In this document: positions 22,223 to 34,475 of the stretch, piece by piece
Layout of the letters: every line of letters begins with the position of its first letter
Position numbering within the stretch: position 1 is the first letter of the stretch
From: Prunus persica
Taxonomy: Eukaryota; Streptophyta; Magnoliopsida; Rosales; Rosaceae
Assembly (NCBI RefSeq): GCF_000346465.2
Contig: NC_034011.1
Coordinates: 10,615,898-10,679,897 of the forward strand
Length of the DNA: 64,000 nt
Direction: 5' to 3'
The notes under the pieces: generated by a model
What the model saw: only the letters and a program-made list of their open reading frames with translations
Told to the model about the DNA's origin: nothing
The model's database searches: none
Made by a program: the position numbers and the translations under genes

Positions 22223-23883
22223 TGTTTGGGCCAAAATCTTGCGCACCCAGCCTAAACGTTACAGAGCTCAGAAGAACAAAGACAACAACGCTGGGCCCGA
22301 GAAGTCTGGACTCTAAAATACACATGAACCAAAGGTCCAAAATCCAACAAAAGCCCGCCCCAGAACCTATCTCAAGCTTGGGCTTCGAAGAAACTAAATT
22401 GGGCTTGGCATGATTAAAGTAAAAAGTAGAAACCCAAAAGGAAACAGACCCACGTGATTGTTTTTCTCTGACTTAGAAAAGTCAAACAAAATCAACTAGG
22501 TTGATAAGAGAGTTGACAGAGACAGGCAGAAAGAAAGTACGTTTCTGAAATCTCTGCCACCACAAAGATGAAAACCTATTTATATATTCAGAGATATTGT
22601 TTCTACTCCAAAGAAAGCACCATCTTTCAAGGGATACGCAGGCTAAAGTTCTCGAAAAAAGATAAGCAGGAAAACAGGGAGTTGTTCAAACCGGAAAAGC
22701 AAACTGAACATCACGGTTTGAGCTCTCACAAAGGGGTAGTTGGAATTAAAGAGGGGTTAGATTCTCTTTCAAAAACAGAGAAGTGATTGGTCTTAAAAAG
22801 AACTGACTATCGAAAGCCTATCTGCCAGAAATTGATAAAAACTTCTTCTTCTTTGCATAGAAAAATGAAAGATCTTTTTGAGAAATTTTGCCGCCCATTA
22901 TTAAAAGAAAGAAACCATACTTCAAAGGATTTCTTATAAATATAGGAGAAGTTGGACACACAAAGGAGGTCAATTCAACAATCAATCAAACAATAAAAAA
23001 AAAAAGTCAACCAAAGGCAAAAATAAAAAAATAAAAAAAACTCAAAATGATCACTTGATCACTGAGAACCTTCAAAACAAACTGGAGCAACCAAAAGCTC
23101 ATTTGAACCACAAAAGAAGCCAGCCGTAGATCAAAACTTCCAAGTTCAAACTCAGAGAAATAAGTTATTCAAAACGAGACTCCTCTCATTACAAATTTGG
23201 TTCAGCAAAAGCCAAGACAAGCAGAGTTTGAGTTTTCACAAATATGAAAACCTCAACAAATTTTACAGTGCAGTTCCAGCTCATTAAGTCCTCAAGTCCA
23301 GCCACTTCTACCTCTTCAGACTGAAGAAACAGCAGTTCTGCCCGCTCAAAAGCCTCCCAATGCTTGAAGTAGATTAAAACTCTGCCAAAATTGAACTTTG
23401 GTATCGATTTACAGCTGAAGCTAAGCAGTCGAAGTTGTTAACAGCTCAGTCAAGCCAGGATCAGAAGTTTCTACCCAGACAGAAATGGGATTCCAGCCAT
23501 CTTTTTGTGTTTTTAGAGTTGGTTTTTCCTTATTAAATTTGTAAAAGGCAGTTCTGCCTAAAACAATCCACTTTATTATCATCTATTCTGGCCAGAACTA
23601 CCAATTTTATACTGTGATAAATTATGAAGTCCTCACCAGCCTGAGGCAGGAAAAGAACTTACTTGGGAGATATTCCTCACCCAAATTCATAATCGCTTGT
23701 TTAGAAATTAGTAACTTGGGGCGCAAGTTATCTGTTTCAAAGAAGTCTGCTAGGATTTTTCATTGCTAGCAGTGGCACACTCGCACACCAAAAAAAGTTG
23801 GCTTGCTGACCAGTCAATGGTTTTCAAGGCAATGAGGAACTTTGCCCTTCCATCACAGGAGTAGAAACCACAACGGGTGAACA
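22223..23883 (+). repeat. 5' LTR (1661 bp) of the Tat element
   Basis: TGTTTGGGCC...GGGTGAACA. It is very similar throughout to 32812-34470, with scattered substitutions only, consistent with a fairly recent insertion. Confidence 0.93.
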
Positions 23884-23884
23884 A

Positions 23885-23904
23885 TTTGGCACACCCAGTG
23901 GGAC
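23885..23904 (+). other. Primer-binding site of the Tat element (first copy)
   Basis: TTTGGCACACCCAGTGGGAC follows the LTR end by one or two bases. The second copy, after the internal LTR, reads TTTGGCACGCCCAGTGGGAC (from about 25830). Confidence 0.75.
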
Positions 23905-24315
23905 TTCTCAGTATACATACTCTGACAGAATTCTTCTCAAGTTTATGAATATTGGAAGCACTAGCCAGAACCCGAACCACCCCATGGAGATAAATCTGGT
24001 AGCTCTTAGTGAAGGTCTGGAGTTGGAAGAAAGTGACACCAGGAAATCAGCCTAAGGCATTACCGGAAGTAGACGTTCCAAGACCGGCTCCAGGAGGATG
24101 AATCAATACAGGAATCTGTATTCCGACAGGAGGTTACAACACAAAGGAGCCAGGATACTCTCAATAACATGATAGCCATGATGCAATGGCAGGTTAAAGG
24201 CAGTTCAGGAAGGACCGTGAGGCTGCCATGGCAAGAATTCCAAATTCGGATGTTGTAGTCTAGCAACTAGACCTTCCTTATAGCCCTCCACCAGGATTAG
24301 CATGGCCATACCAGG
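23905..24315 (+). pseudogene. Gag leader fragment, first copy
   Basis: This non-open stretch matches 25850-26266 along its length: the CTTCTCAGTATACATA start, the GTAGACGTTCCA block and the end ATGGCCATACCAGG. In this copy it is cut off exactly at CCAGG, where an LTR-like sequence begins. Several stops and small deletions are present. Confidence 0.7.
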
Positions 24316-25828
24316 TTTTTGGGTCCAAATTCGGCACACCCAAAACCAAGAGACAAGCCCATGATGAAATTGCCTACCCAGCCCGAAAACTTGAGAAAAA
24401 CAAAATAGGATCCAGACAGATTGGGCTTCACACCAAGAATAGACAAGATGGGCTTCAAAAGATCAGCCCATGAATTATTGATTAGGTTCAGACCCAAGGG
24501 ATCAAAAACATACCCACGTGATTGCCTCAGCTTTAGAAAAGTCAGCAATACCAACTGAAATTTAAAAATATGAAGGGGACGTCTCTGAAACACTGCCAAT
24601 TGAAGATCAAAAAACCATCTATGTTCAAGATTTTGCTCCAAATCGATGCACCACCCCCCCCAGGGATTCACGGATCACGCTTTCTAAATCAGAACGGGAA
24701 ACAGGGAACCATTCAGAAAATACAAAAGAAAAAGGCAAACCGCCATAGAAAGCCTACACAGATGATGGCGGTGGTTTGAATTAGAAGACTGCCACCCAGG
24801 AAACCAGGGAAGGGACTGCTTTAGGAGGCGACTGCTCAGAACCTATCTGCCTTGATTGATAAGAAATCCTTCTTACTTTATGTTATAAGAGATCTTTTTT
24901 GCCGCCCATTATTTAGGATTAAAAATCACCTCCCCAGGAGGGTCTCTTATAAAAACGAAAGTAGGCAAAGGAACAAAGGACACTCAATTCATCAATCAAT
25001 CAAAAAAACAAACAAGAAAAAGCTCACTTGGATCCAAAGAAAACCAGCTTTAGATCAGAATTCCAAAGTTCAGACTTAGAAAATAAGTCCTCTGAAAGCG
25101 AGATCCCTCTCGTTACAAGTTTGGTTCAGCAAAAGCCAAGACAAAAACAGTTTGAGTTTTCACAAATATGAAAACCTCAACAAATTTTATAGCATAGTTC
25201 CAGCTTGCTAAATACGAATAGCCACTTCTGTCCCTTCAAACTGAAGAAGTCGCAGTTCTGCCTGCTCAAAAGTCTCCCAAGGCTTGAAGTAGATTGAAGC
25301 TCTGCCAAAATTGAACTTTGGTATCGATTTACAGCTGAAGTCAAGCAGCTAAAGTTGTCGACAGTGCAATCCAGCATAGACATGCCCAGTCTGGCCCGGA
25401 TCAGAAGTTTCCACCCAGGCAGAAATGGAGTTTCAGCCATCTTTTTGCCTTTCTAGAGTCGATTTCTCCCTGCTTAATTTTGTAAAAGAGAGTTCTGCCT
25501 GAAAAAAGTACTTTATTATTATCCATTCTGGCCAGAACAACCATTTGATACTGAGATAAATTGTGAAAGTCCTCACCAGCCTGAGGCAAGAAAAGAACTT
25601 ACTTGGGAGATATTCCTCACCCAAATTCACAATCGATTTTGTTTTAGAAGCCAGTAACTTGAGGCGCAAGTTATCCACTCTGAAAATAAGTCTGCTAGAA
25701 TCTACATTGCTAGCAGTGGCACGCTCACACACCAAAGAAAGCTGACTTGTCGACCAGCAAGTGGTCTTCAAGCCAGTGGGGAACTTCGCCCTTCCACATC
25801 AGGAGTTAAACACGAAAACGGGTGAACA
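24316..25828 (+). repeat. Third, diverged LTR inside the Tat element
   Basis: It starts TTTTTGGGTCC (the first TG appears mutated to TT) and ends GGGTGAACA, followed by its own primer site. It shares blocks with the outer LTRs (AGATCTTTTTTGCCGCCC, CAGTTCTGCC, GATATTCCTCACC) but is clearly more diverged from them than they are from each other. At 1513 bp it is also shorter. Confidence 0.82.
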
Positions 25829-25927
25829 ATTTGGCACGCCCAGTGGGACTTCTCAGTATACATATTCTGACGGAATCATTCACAGATTTACAAATACCGG
25901 AAGATCTAGTCAGAACCCACACCAGAT

Positions 25928-26300
25928 ATGGAGAAAAACAAGATGGTCCTCAGGAAGGGCCTCGAATCAGAAGAAAGCGATGCTAGGCATTCTGCCCACG
26001 GCAGTACAGGAAGTAGACGTTCCAGGACTGGCTCCAAAAGGATGGATCAGGTGCAGGAGTCAGTACTCCGACAAGAGATCACAGTACAAAGGAGCCAGGA
26101 CACTCTCAATAACATGACAGCCATGATGCAATGGCTGGTGAACAGACAATTCCGGAAGGACCGAGAATCCGCCATGGCCAGAAACCCAAACCCAGATCCT
26201 GTAATCCAGCAGTTGGATCTCCCTTATGGCCCTCCGCCAGGACTAATATGGCCATACCAGGAAAATGCCCTAGTTGCACAGATGGCTGGAGTGCCAGACC
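25928..26300 (+). pseudogene. Gag N-terminal region, second copy
   Basis: The open frame begins MEKNKMVLRKGLE and runs through SRRSRTGSKRMDQVQ and TMMQWLVNRQF-like residues to LPYGPPPGLIWPYQ. It ends abruptly at about 26300, where reverse-transcriptase C-terminal codons begin. The capsid domain, zinc knuckle, protease and most of reverse transcriptase are therefore deleted. Confidence 0.65.
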
Positions 26301-28560
26301 ACAGAGAAATTCAGGCTGGTCCGAGGGAAAGGACCATCAAGCTTTTGAGGAAATCAAGCATTACCTTTCAAACCCACTAGTTCTGTCCTCGTCAAAGAGA
26401 GGCAGACCACTCAAGCTCTATGTGTCTGCATCAGAAGTATCCATTGGCAGTCTGTTAGTTCAAGATAACAAGGAATGGAAGGAACAGGCAGTCTACTATC
26501 TGAGCAGAACTCTGACAGAAGTGAGAGAAAATATTCTACAATTGAAAGACTTTGTCAAGCCTTATACTTCACTACTGTGAAGCTCAGACACTACATGCTG
26601 CCATACACTATCTACATCATTGCCAAGACAGACTTAATCAAATACATGCTAACAAGGCCATTGTTGAGAGGCAGAATTGAAAAATGGACTCTAGCCTTAA
26701 CAAAATTTGCCTTCAGATATGTTCCTCAGAAGGCTGTCAAAGGGCAAGCTGTGGCAGACTTCCTAGCAGACCATCCAGGGGAAGAAATTGAAAACATGGA
26801 CTCTTTGGACATAGCAAATGCAGATCTACTGACTAGAGTTCATACTTGCCTTAACAATCCCACCTTACACCTTGGAAACTATACTTTGATGGATTAAAGA
26901 CTGATGTAGCTTCCAGAGCAGGGATTGTTTTAGAAGAACCACTAGGGATCAGACATTGTTATTCTTTCCAGTTAGATTTCTAGTGCACCAACAACAGGGC
27001 TGAATATGAAGCTTTAATCATTGGATTAGAAATGTTGTTGGAATTAGGGATCCAATCTGTGGAGATCCTGGGAGATTCCATGCTTGTATTGAAGCAAATT
27101 GCTGGAGAATACAAGTGTCTAAGTCCTTCTCTAGCTGTCTATTTGGTAGCAGCTAGGAATCTTCTGACAGAATTTAGAGAAGCTACTTGGGAACATATCC
27201 CAATGGAGGAAAACTTTGCAGCTAATGAACTGGCTTAAGTAGCAACTGGTATACAAATGCCTGAAGATTGTGTACAGAGGATCATTAAGGTAGGAAAGAA
27301 AAGCATGCCATCAGTTCTGACCAGAGGAATAGAGATAGATGTCAATTCTGCCATGCCATACTCACCAAGGATGATTGGAGAAATCCCATCATAAACTACT
27401 TGCAGTATCCAGCCTTACGCTCTAAAAAAAGATTCAGAATCATGGCTTTAAACTACCTTATGTGGAACCGAGATTTGGTTCGAAAAAGCAAGGATGAGGT
27501 GCTCCTGAGGTGCCTTGGAAAGAAAGAATACATGAGAGTCATGGGAGAAACTTATGAAGGAATCTGTGGAGCTCACCAAGGAGGAAGAAAGATGTGCTGG
27601 TTAATCAGAAGATATGGCTACTTCTCTCCAACTATGATGAAAGATTGCATTGATTATTCCAAGGGATGTAAGGCTTGTTAAAGGCACAGCCTAATCCAAC
27701 AGGCTCCTTCAGTTCCCATGAATCCAGTAGCAAAACCATGGCCTTTCAAAGGATGGGCAATGGATCTCATTGGTAAGATTTATCCAGCCAGTAGCAAACA
27801 ACACTGTTTTATCATTGTAGCTACAGACTATTTTACCAAATGGGTGGAAGCGAAGCCTGTTAAGTCCACAACATCTCAAGAAATCATCACTTTCATAGAA
27901 GAGCAGATTATACAAAGGTTTGGCATTCCAGAATCGATCACAACTGACAGGGGATCTTCTTTCATATCTGGAGAAATGCTGGATATAGGAGAAGCATTTC
28001 AATTCAAACTGCTTCAATCCACCCCTTATTATGCCCAAGCTAATGGGCAGGCAGAATCAAGTAGCAATCCAAAACAGTGGCTTGAGAAAAATGCTTGAGA
28101 AAAATCCACCCCTTATCAGAAAAATGCTTGAGAAAAACCCAAAACAGTGGCATGAGAAGTTGTCAGAAACTCTGTGGGCATATAGAACTTCAAGAAGAGA
28201 AGCAACTGGCATGAACCCCTACGCTCCAACCTATGGCCATGATGCAATTCTACCTATGGAGATAGCAGTCCAATCCCTCAGAATTGGTCATCAACACAGT
28301 TTGATTGGAGAAGACTACTCTCAAGCTATGCTGCTAGAACTGGAAGGATTGGATACAAACAGGATCAATACTCTTAACAAACTCTTAGCAGGAAAGCAAG
28401 CTGTATCAAGGGCTTACAACAAAAAAGTCAAGAACACGAGCTTTGAAGAGGGGGAAATAGTCTGGAAAGCAGATCCTTGGAATGGGGGCATACAGATTAC
28501 AGGATCGAGATGGAGATGTCCATGCTGCACCAATTAATGGCAAATGGTTAAAAAAGTTCT
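26301..28560 (+). pseudogene. Gypsy pol remnant: RT end, RNase H, second RNase H, integrase
   Basis: In order: the RT/RNase H junction (FEEIKHYLSNP, LYVSASEVSIGSLLVQ, 26330-26570), the RNase H end (KMTL-like region, QKAVKGQAVADFLADHP, to 26790), and a second archaeal-type RNase H characteristic of Tat elements (NNRAEYEALIIGLEM, VEILGDSMLVLKQI, 26985-27235). Integrase comes next, with a zinc-binding part (CGAHQGGRKM, YSKGCKAC, 27400-27680) and catalytic core (WAMDLIGKI, ITTDRGSSF, NGQAESSS, 27718-28065). Stops at 26578, 26895, 27238 and 27681 and a small duplication near 28070-28150 break it. It is not functional. Confidence 0.85.
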
Positions 28561-28814
28561 ATCCAACTATGTGGGATTCACAGGCTATGATGACAGATCC
28601 TAGAATAGAGAGATAGCAAGATAAAACTGTTGTTTGAATTTCTGATCACTTTCATTTTCGTTGTAATTTGTTTAAAGTATGCTTTAACTTACTTTCTCAC
28701 TTTCTTCTTTTTGTCAAAAAAATCGAATTCCCACAAAAATAAATAAATAAACTTTATTTAAATATAGCCACTTTTTATGGCTAAATTATTTATTACATTG
28801 CTAAAAACTAGAAT
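28561..28814. other. Spacer between convergent pol and antisense gene ends
   Basis: AT-rich sequence between the end of integrase coding on the plus strand and the TAG that ends the antisense coiled-coil exon. It is a likely shared 3'-end region. No consensus terminator can be claimed. Confidence 0.4.
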
Positions 28815-31800
28815 CTAAAACCCTAATTTCATAAGGGTTTCTTGCAAACTGGCCTTCTTGATAGAAAGTTCCTTCTGAAGTAGCACCCCCTGATGGATTG
28901 AAGCCTCTGCGATTTCCAAAGCTGGCCTGGAAGCTGAAACCATGTTTTGCACAAGGAAGGTAGCCTTGGTCTTGGAACTCAATACAGCCCCAAGCCTGCT
29001 CTGTACCTCCCTGCACTCCACCAGCCTCTTTTGAAGCTCCTCAATCTGCTTCTCCAGCCTGTCTGCAGTGGCCTTAGCTTCCTTATACCCTGTAACCATC
29101 TGATCCAGTTCAGTCTTCTGCTTTGCATAATCAGCCAAGTTGGCTTCATGGGTGGCTTTGCAGAACTCAAAGGTCTTGAAGGTGGGCTTGAGATCCTCAT
29201 AATGGTTGTGAAGGTTGAACACATCTCTTGCCAAGCCAAGGCTCATCTCAAGTATGGGTTTAGGGGCCATGTTCTGTCTGTGCAGAAGGTCTAGATCCTT
29301 CGTTAATTGATCAACAGCTTCCCTGTCCTCATCCAGCTCCAGATCAGTCGATTGCCAAATCTTTAGTCTCTCCATAGCCTCCTCCACTACCTTGGACTTT
29401 GCCTTGCCATGAGTGGAGCTAAGTTTCTCAAGCTTGTCCAGCTGGGCGTCCAGATCCATAGCCTCAAATTCTGCCAACTCCGGATCAGCATAGGAAGCTA
29501 TGGCAGATAAACCTGGAAGGGAATGGATAGGCATCTGCAAAAAAGAACGAAAGTCAGAACCAGGCAGAGACAGAAAAGAAAGAAGCTCAGAAATGCATTA
29601 ACACTTACAGCAACGATGGGAGGCTTCAATGGGCTGGTCACGACTGCCAAAACCCCAGCAGTCCTAGGCACTTCTACCTGAAAAGACTAACAGATAAGGA
29701 AGCACAGACATAACAGAATTGCAGGAAACAGGTGGACAGAACTAGAATAAAAATTACCACAACTTCAGGAACAGCAGCAGCCACTTCTACTCCAGGTGCT
29801 GGGATTGCAACAGGTAGTTCTGCCTGCTCCATAGGCTCTGATGCAGACTGCTCTGCTTGCTCCTCAGCTGCTGGAACGGCAGTGGAGTGTTCTGCCTCTG
29901 CGTCTTCAAAAAGGGCCAACTCCGAGCTGGTCAGCTTTGCCCTTGGATTCTCCTGCTGCCTCTACGCCAAAGCAATGCTCTCTGCAATCACTTCAGCGGG
30001 GATTTCCTCCTATAGATAGATAGAATTCAGAACAGAGGAAATGAAGAAACAAAAGAAAAGCTGACATAGCCAGAGAATAATACTCACCTCTTCCTCCATT
30101 TCTTTTGCCTTTTCTTGAGGTTCTTCTTCTGTTTCTTCTAGCTCTTTCTCCTACTCCAATGCCTCGAAGGCCTCTCTCAGCTCTACATCCGTCCCAGAAG
30201 TATTGGTGGGAGCTGCTGCAGACTCCTCCATGGCCACATATTCCACCACAATCCTCTTTCTAAGTCTTTTTGACTTAGTAGGAGGATGAAGGGAACTTTC
30301 AGCTATAATAAGAGACACTAAACCATTAGAACATAAGGCAGAACAGGACAAAACAGAATTACGAAAAGCTCAAACTATTAGCACTTACCTGAAGCCACAG
30401 GCTGAGCAACACTGTGCAGGGCAGAAGCAGTTCCCTTTCTCTTCCTTCTGCCAAAAAGAGTGGCCTTAGCAGCTGGTTGTTCTGCCAGATTTTCATCCTC
30501 TTCGTCTCCAGAGGAAGTTCCAAGTCCCCAGCAGCAATGACAGAAGTGACTGCACAAGAACAGACAAAAGTCAGAAGCCAATCCAGCAGGAAAAGATAGA
30601 GGGAACAGAACGATGGAAAGCTTACCAATCACTTCTCCAGCCTGGACGAACTGCCCACCTATGTTTTCTGTCAAAGAGGGATTTGATACAAACAGAACAA
30701 AATGTTAGGCATCATCACTAAAAACAGAATAGGCAGAGCAGACAATTGAAAGTTACCTTCTATAACTTGGGCATTAATGTCCTTGATAGTCTGCATCATG
30801 AAGTTTTGGCATCCACCTCTGCAAAGACAGTCCAGGAGTCCCAGCCATCAAAGAGTATCTTGAGTGCAGTAATGGAGGCTGGCATGCCACGAAATCTGGC
30901 CTTCCACCAAGCATCAAACTCGGCAGAACTGCAGGAATTTGGCTCCCACGATGGATAAAGGGCATCTGCACTATTATTGATCTTGTTGACTGCGCATCTA
31001 GCATCCTTATGCACCTCCAGATCGTCTACATCTCTCCAAGAGGTGGCCTGATTGTAGCTCATGTAGGATTTGAGTGGAATAAGCTGAGGGCAGCCAAGTT
31101 GCCTTACACAAAAGTTGGGATGATAGACTTCTGCCCCCAAATGATAATTTGGAGGCTTTCCTCCTCCGTGGGGCAAGTCTCTTGGCAAAGTCACACTTAG
31201 AAACTTCTTCCTTAAATCAATTCTAGCAGATTCTTCTTCTGGCTCTTTCTCAAACAGCTGGCATCCAGGCTAGAACCAGGGATAGGTTCTTCTGATCACC
31301 ACCTGCCACTGAGCTGCGGTCCTCTTAGTACAGTGCCTGAAGAAGATCAGGTACTCTTCAATGGAGCGCTTGGGCACTTCTGCCGACATCAGAGGATCAG
31401 CCAGAACTTCGTCTTCAGGCAGAACTACGTCTAGAAACCTCAGTTCTGGGAAGTAGACCTGCAGCCAAATCTGGATCATCCAGAACGCACCAGGAGCAGA
31501 CAAATTCAAGGGATTCTCCAGGGTGGCAGTGTGCAGGTTCTTGAACAAATGAGCCAGAACTATAGGCCCAAGCCCGACATCCGTATGGTTGTGCAGTGCC
31601 TCTGCCAAATGCTTGTACTCAAGCAAAACCGCAGAGGAACGATTTGGGAACACAAACCTATTCAGCCAGTATAGGAGAAATAGCATATGCTGCTGATCCT
31701 TGTCCTTCTCAACACTAAACTTCTCCAAATAATTTGAAAAGGAGCAGTTTTGGTTGGTGATGGCGGGAGAAATGGTAAATGGCTGGGCTAATCTCTTTTG

Positions 31801-32418
31801 GTTCTTCCTCCTGTGGTAGTCACCAACCGCATCCACAGGTCTTCCATGGGGTTTGAACCCAAAAATCTGAGCCGTATCCAACAAAGTAAGAGTCATTGGG
31901 CCCAGGCGGAAGTAGAAAGCATTGCTGGCAGAATTCCAGAAACACAGGGCAGCAGCCAGAAGATTCTCATCCCTGTTGATGGATTGCTTGGACAGAAGTA
32001 TGGCATCATATTTGCCTGCTCTCCCCCAGTGAGCTCTATATCTTGGAAGAAGCTTGTCAATCCAGTCAGTCCACTTGACTGGACTGTTCCTCACTTCACT
32101 AGACGGGAACGAACGGCTCAAATTCTTACTGACCCAGGAATGAGAAGCCAGGGCAGAAGAGCTTTCAAAACACAGGGGAGCTTCAGCGTCATTTTTGAAC
32201 AAATCTACCATTTCAGAAGGGACAGAACAGAATCAATGTGGACCTAAAACCAGAGTGTTTTGGAACAGATGAAGGACGTTCTCATCTAAGTCCTTCTGGG
32301 CAAAAGGATGTAGCTTGCTTCTAACCTCTATCGCATGCTTATCAATCCCAGTCCTAGTGATGTAATCAGGAGGAATTGGGGAAGATGAACTCTTGGCACG
32401 AGTATTTGGAGAAGACAT
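28815..32418 (-). pseudogene. Antisense multi-exon gene: plant mobile domain-like N-part and coiled-coil C-part
   Basis: It begins MSSPNTRAKSSSSP at 32418 and shifts frame near 32250. It runs through a plant-mobile-domain-like region (313 codons, 32211-31270), for example LAAALCFWNSASNAFYFRLG, LTLLDTAQIFGFKPHGRPVD and LGPIVLAHLFKNLHTATL, then 31194-30796 with FDAWWKARF. Later exons have splice signals: GTGATTG|GTAAGC near 30625, TTGTGCAG near 30549, GGCTTCAG|GTAAGT near 30390, and TTATAG|CTGAAAG near 30302. The last exon (29540-28815) encodes a coiled coil of about 240 residues. Stops near 31267 and 30150 break it. Similar antisense genes are known in Tat-lineage elements; their role is not known. 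Confidence 0.7.
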
Positions 32419-32811
32419 TTTTCATAGGTTTTTTTTAGCTGGAATAAGAAGACTAAGGGAAGGCAAGGTTGGGTCGAAGAGAAGAATGAAAAATTCCGGG
32501 AAGTTCTGGGAAAACTAAGAAAGTCGAGGTCTGAGGAAAAACTAGGTTTCGAAGTGAAACAGGAACTTTGAGTTTGAAATTCTTTTAAAACGCTCGAAAC
32601 CGAAGAAGCAGAAGACGATGCGACACCAAATGATGACTAGCTAGTAACTAGCTATTAATTACCCAGTTCCCCACGAACTCTATCAACAGACAAAACGTGG
32701 CAGACGTGCGTTAGCAGAAACGGAAGAAATGGTGCGCAACATTCATGGCCAAATTGATTGAATCTGAATCGTTAAAAATCGAGGCCAAACAGTTCAGATT
32801 CAAGGGGGCAT

Positions 32812-34470
32812 TGTTTGGGGCAAAATCTTGCGCAGCCAGCCCAAACACTACAGAGCCCAGAATAACAAAGACAACAACGCTAGGCCCGAGAAGTCTGGAC
32901 TCCGAAAATACACATGAACCAAAGGTCCAAAATCCAACAAAAGCCCGCCCCAGAACCTATCTCAAGCTTAGGCTTCGAAGAAACTAAATTGGGCTTGGCA
33001 TGATCAAAGTAAAAGGTATAAACCCAAAAGGAAACAGACCCACGTGATTGTTTTTCTCTGACTTAGAAAAGTCAAACAAAATCAACTAGGTTGATAAGAG
33101 AGTTGACAGAGGCAGGCAGAAAGAAAGGACGTCTCTGAAATCTCTGCCATCACAAAGATCAAAACCCTTTTATATATTCAAGGATATTGTTTCTACTCCA
33201 AAGAAAGCACCATCTTTCAAGCGATACACAGGCTAAAGTTCTCAAAAAAAGATAAGCAGGAAAACAGGGAGTTGTTCAAACCGGAAAAGCAAACTAAACA
33301 TCACGGTTTGAGCTCTCACAAAGGGGTAGTTGGAATTAAAGAGGGGTTAGGTTCTCTTTCAAAAACAGAGAAGTGATTGGTCTTAAAAAGAACTGACTAT
33401 CGAAAGCCTATCTGCTAGAAATTGATAAAAACTTCTTCTTCTTTGTATAGAAAAATGAAAGATCTTTTTGAGAAATTTTGCCGCCCATTATTAAAAGAAA
33501 GAAACCCTACTTCAAAGCATTTCTTATAAATATAGGAGAAGTTGGACACACAAAGGAGGTCAATTCAACAATCAATCAAACAATTAAAAAAAATCAACCA
33601 AAGGCAAAAAAAAAAAAAAAAAAAAAAACTCAAAATGATCACTTGATCACTAAGAACCTTCAAAACAAACTGGAGCAACCAAAAGCTCATTTGAACCACA
33701 AAAGAAGCTAGCCGTAGATCAGAACTTCCAAGTTCAAACTCAGAGAAATAAGTCATTCAAAACAAGACTCCTCTCGTTACAAATTTGGTTCAGCAAAAGC
33801 CAAGACAAGCAGAGTTTGAGTTTTCACAAATATGAAAACCTCAACAAATTTTACAGAGCAATTCTAGCTCATTGAGTCCTCAAGTTCAGCCACTTATACC
33901 CCTTCAGACTGAAGAAAACGCAATTCTACCCGCTCAAAAGCCTCCCAAGGCTTGAAGTAGATTAAAGCTTTGCCAAAATTGAACTTTGGTATCGATTTAC
34001 AGCTGAAGCTAAGCAGTCGAAGTTGTTAACAGCTCTGTCCAGCCTGGATCAGAAGTTTCTACCCAGGCAGAAATGGGATTCCAGCCATCTTTTTGTCTTT
34101 TTAGAATTGGTTTTTCCTTCTTAAATTTGTAAAAGGCAGTTCTGCCTAAAACGATCCACTTTATTATCATCTATTCTGGCCAGAACTAACAATTTTATAC
34201 TGTGATAAATTATGAAGTCCTCACCAGCCTGAGGCAGGAAAAGAACTTACTTGAGAGATATTCCTCACCCAAATTCATAATCGCTTGTTTAGAAATTAGT
34301 AACTTGGGACGCAAGTTATCTGTTTCAAAGAAGTCTGCTAGAATTTTTCATTGCTAGCAGTGGCACGCTCGCACACCAAAAACGTTGGCTTGTTAACCAG
34401 TCAATGGTTTTCAAGGCAATGAGGAACTTTGCCCTTCCATCATAGAAGTAGAAACCACAACGAGTGAACA
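32812..34470 (+). repeat. 3' LTR (1659 bp) of the Tat element
   Basis: TGTTTGGGGC...GAGTGAACA, preceded by the purine tract TTCAAGGGGGCAT at about 32799-32811. It contains a poly-A run at about 33607-33628 where the 5' LTR has a mixed A-rich stretch. Confidence 0.93.
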
Positions 34471-34475
34471 CCACC

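Larger units (their letters stand above)
22223..34470 (+). mobile_element. Tat-lineage Ty3-gypsy retrotransposon, rearranged, nested in the gag-only element
   Basis: LTRs at 22223-23883 and 32812-34470 start TGTTTGGG and end TGAACA. The target duplication CCACC lies at 22218-22222 and 34471-34475. Between them are a primer site, partial gag, an internal third LTR with its own primer site and gag, pol remnants lacking the reverse-transcriptase core, and a large antisense gene. It has Tat-lineage features: two RNase H-like regions and an antisense gene upstream of the 3' LTR. Confidence 0.92.

Noticed and set aside
33478..33711. Lys-rich open frame in the Tat 3' LTR
   Set aside because: It is a poly-A artefact; the corresponding 5' LTR region (22900-23130) has no equivalent long frame.
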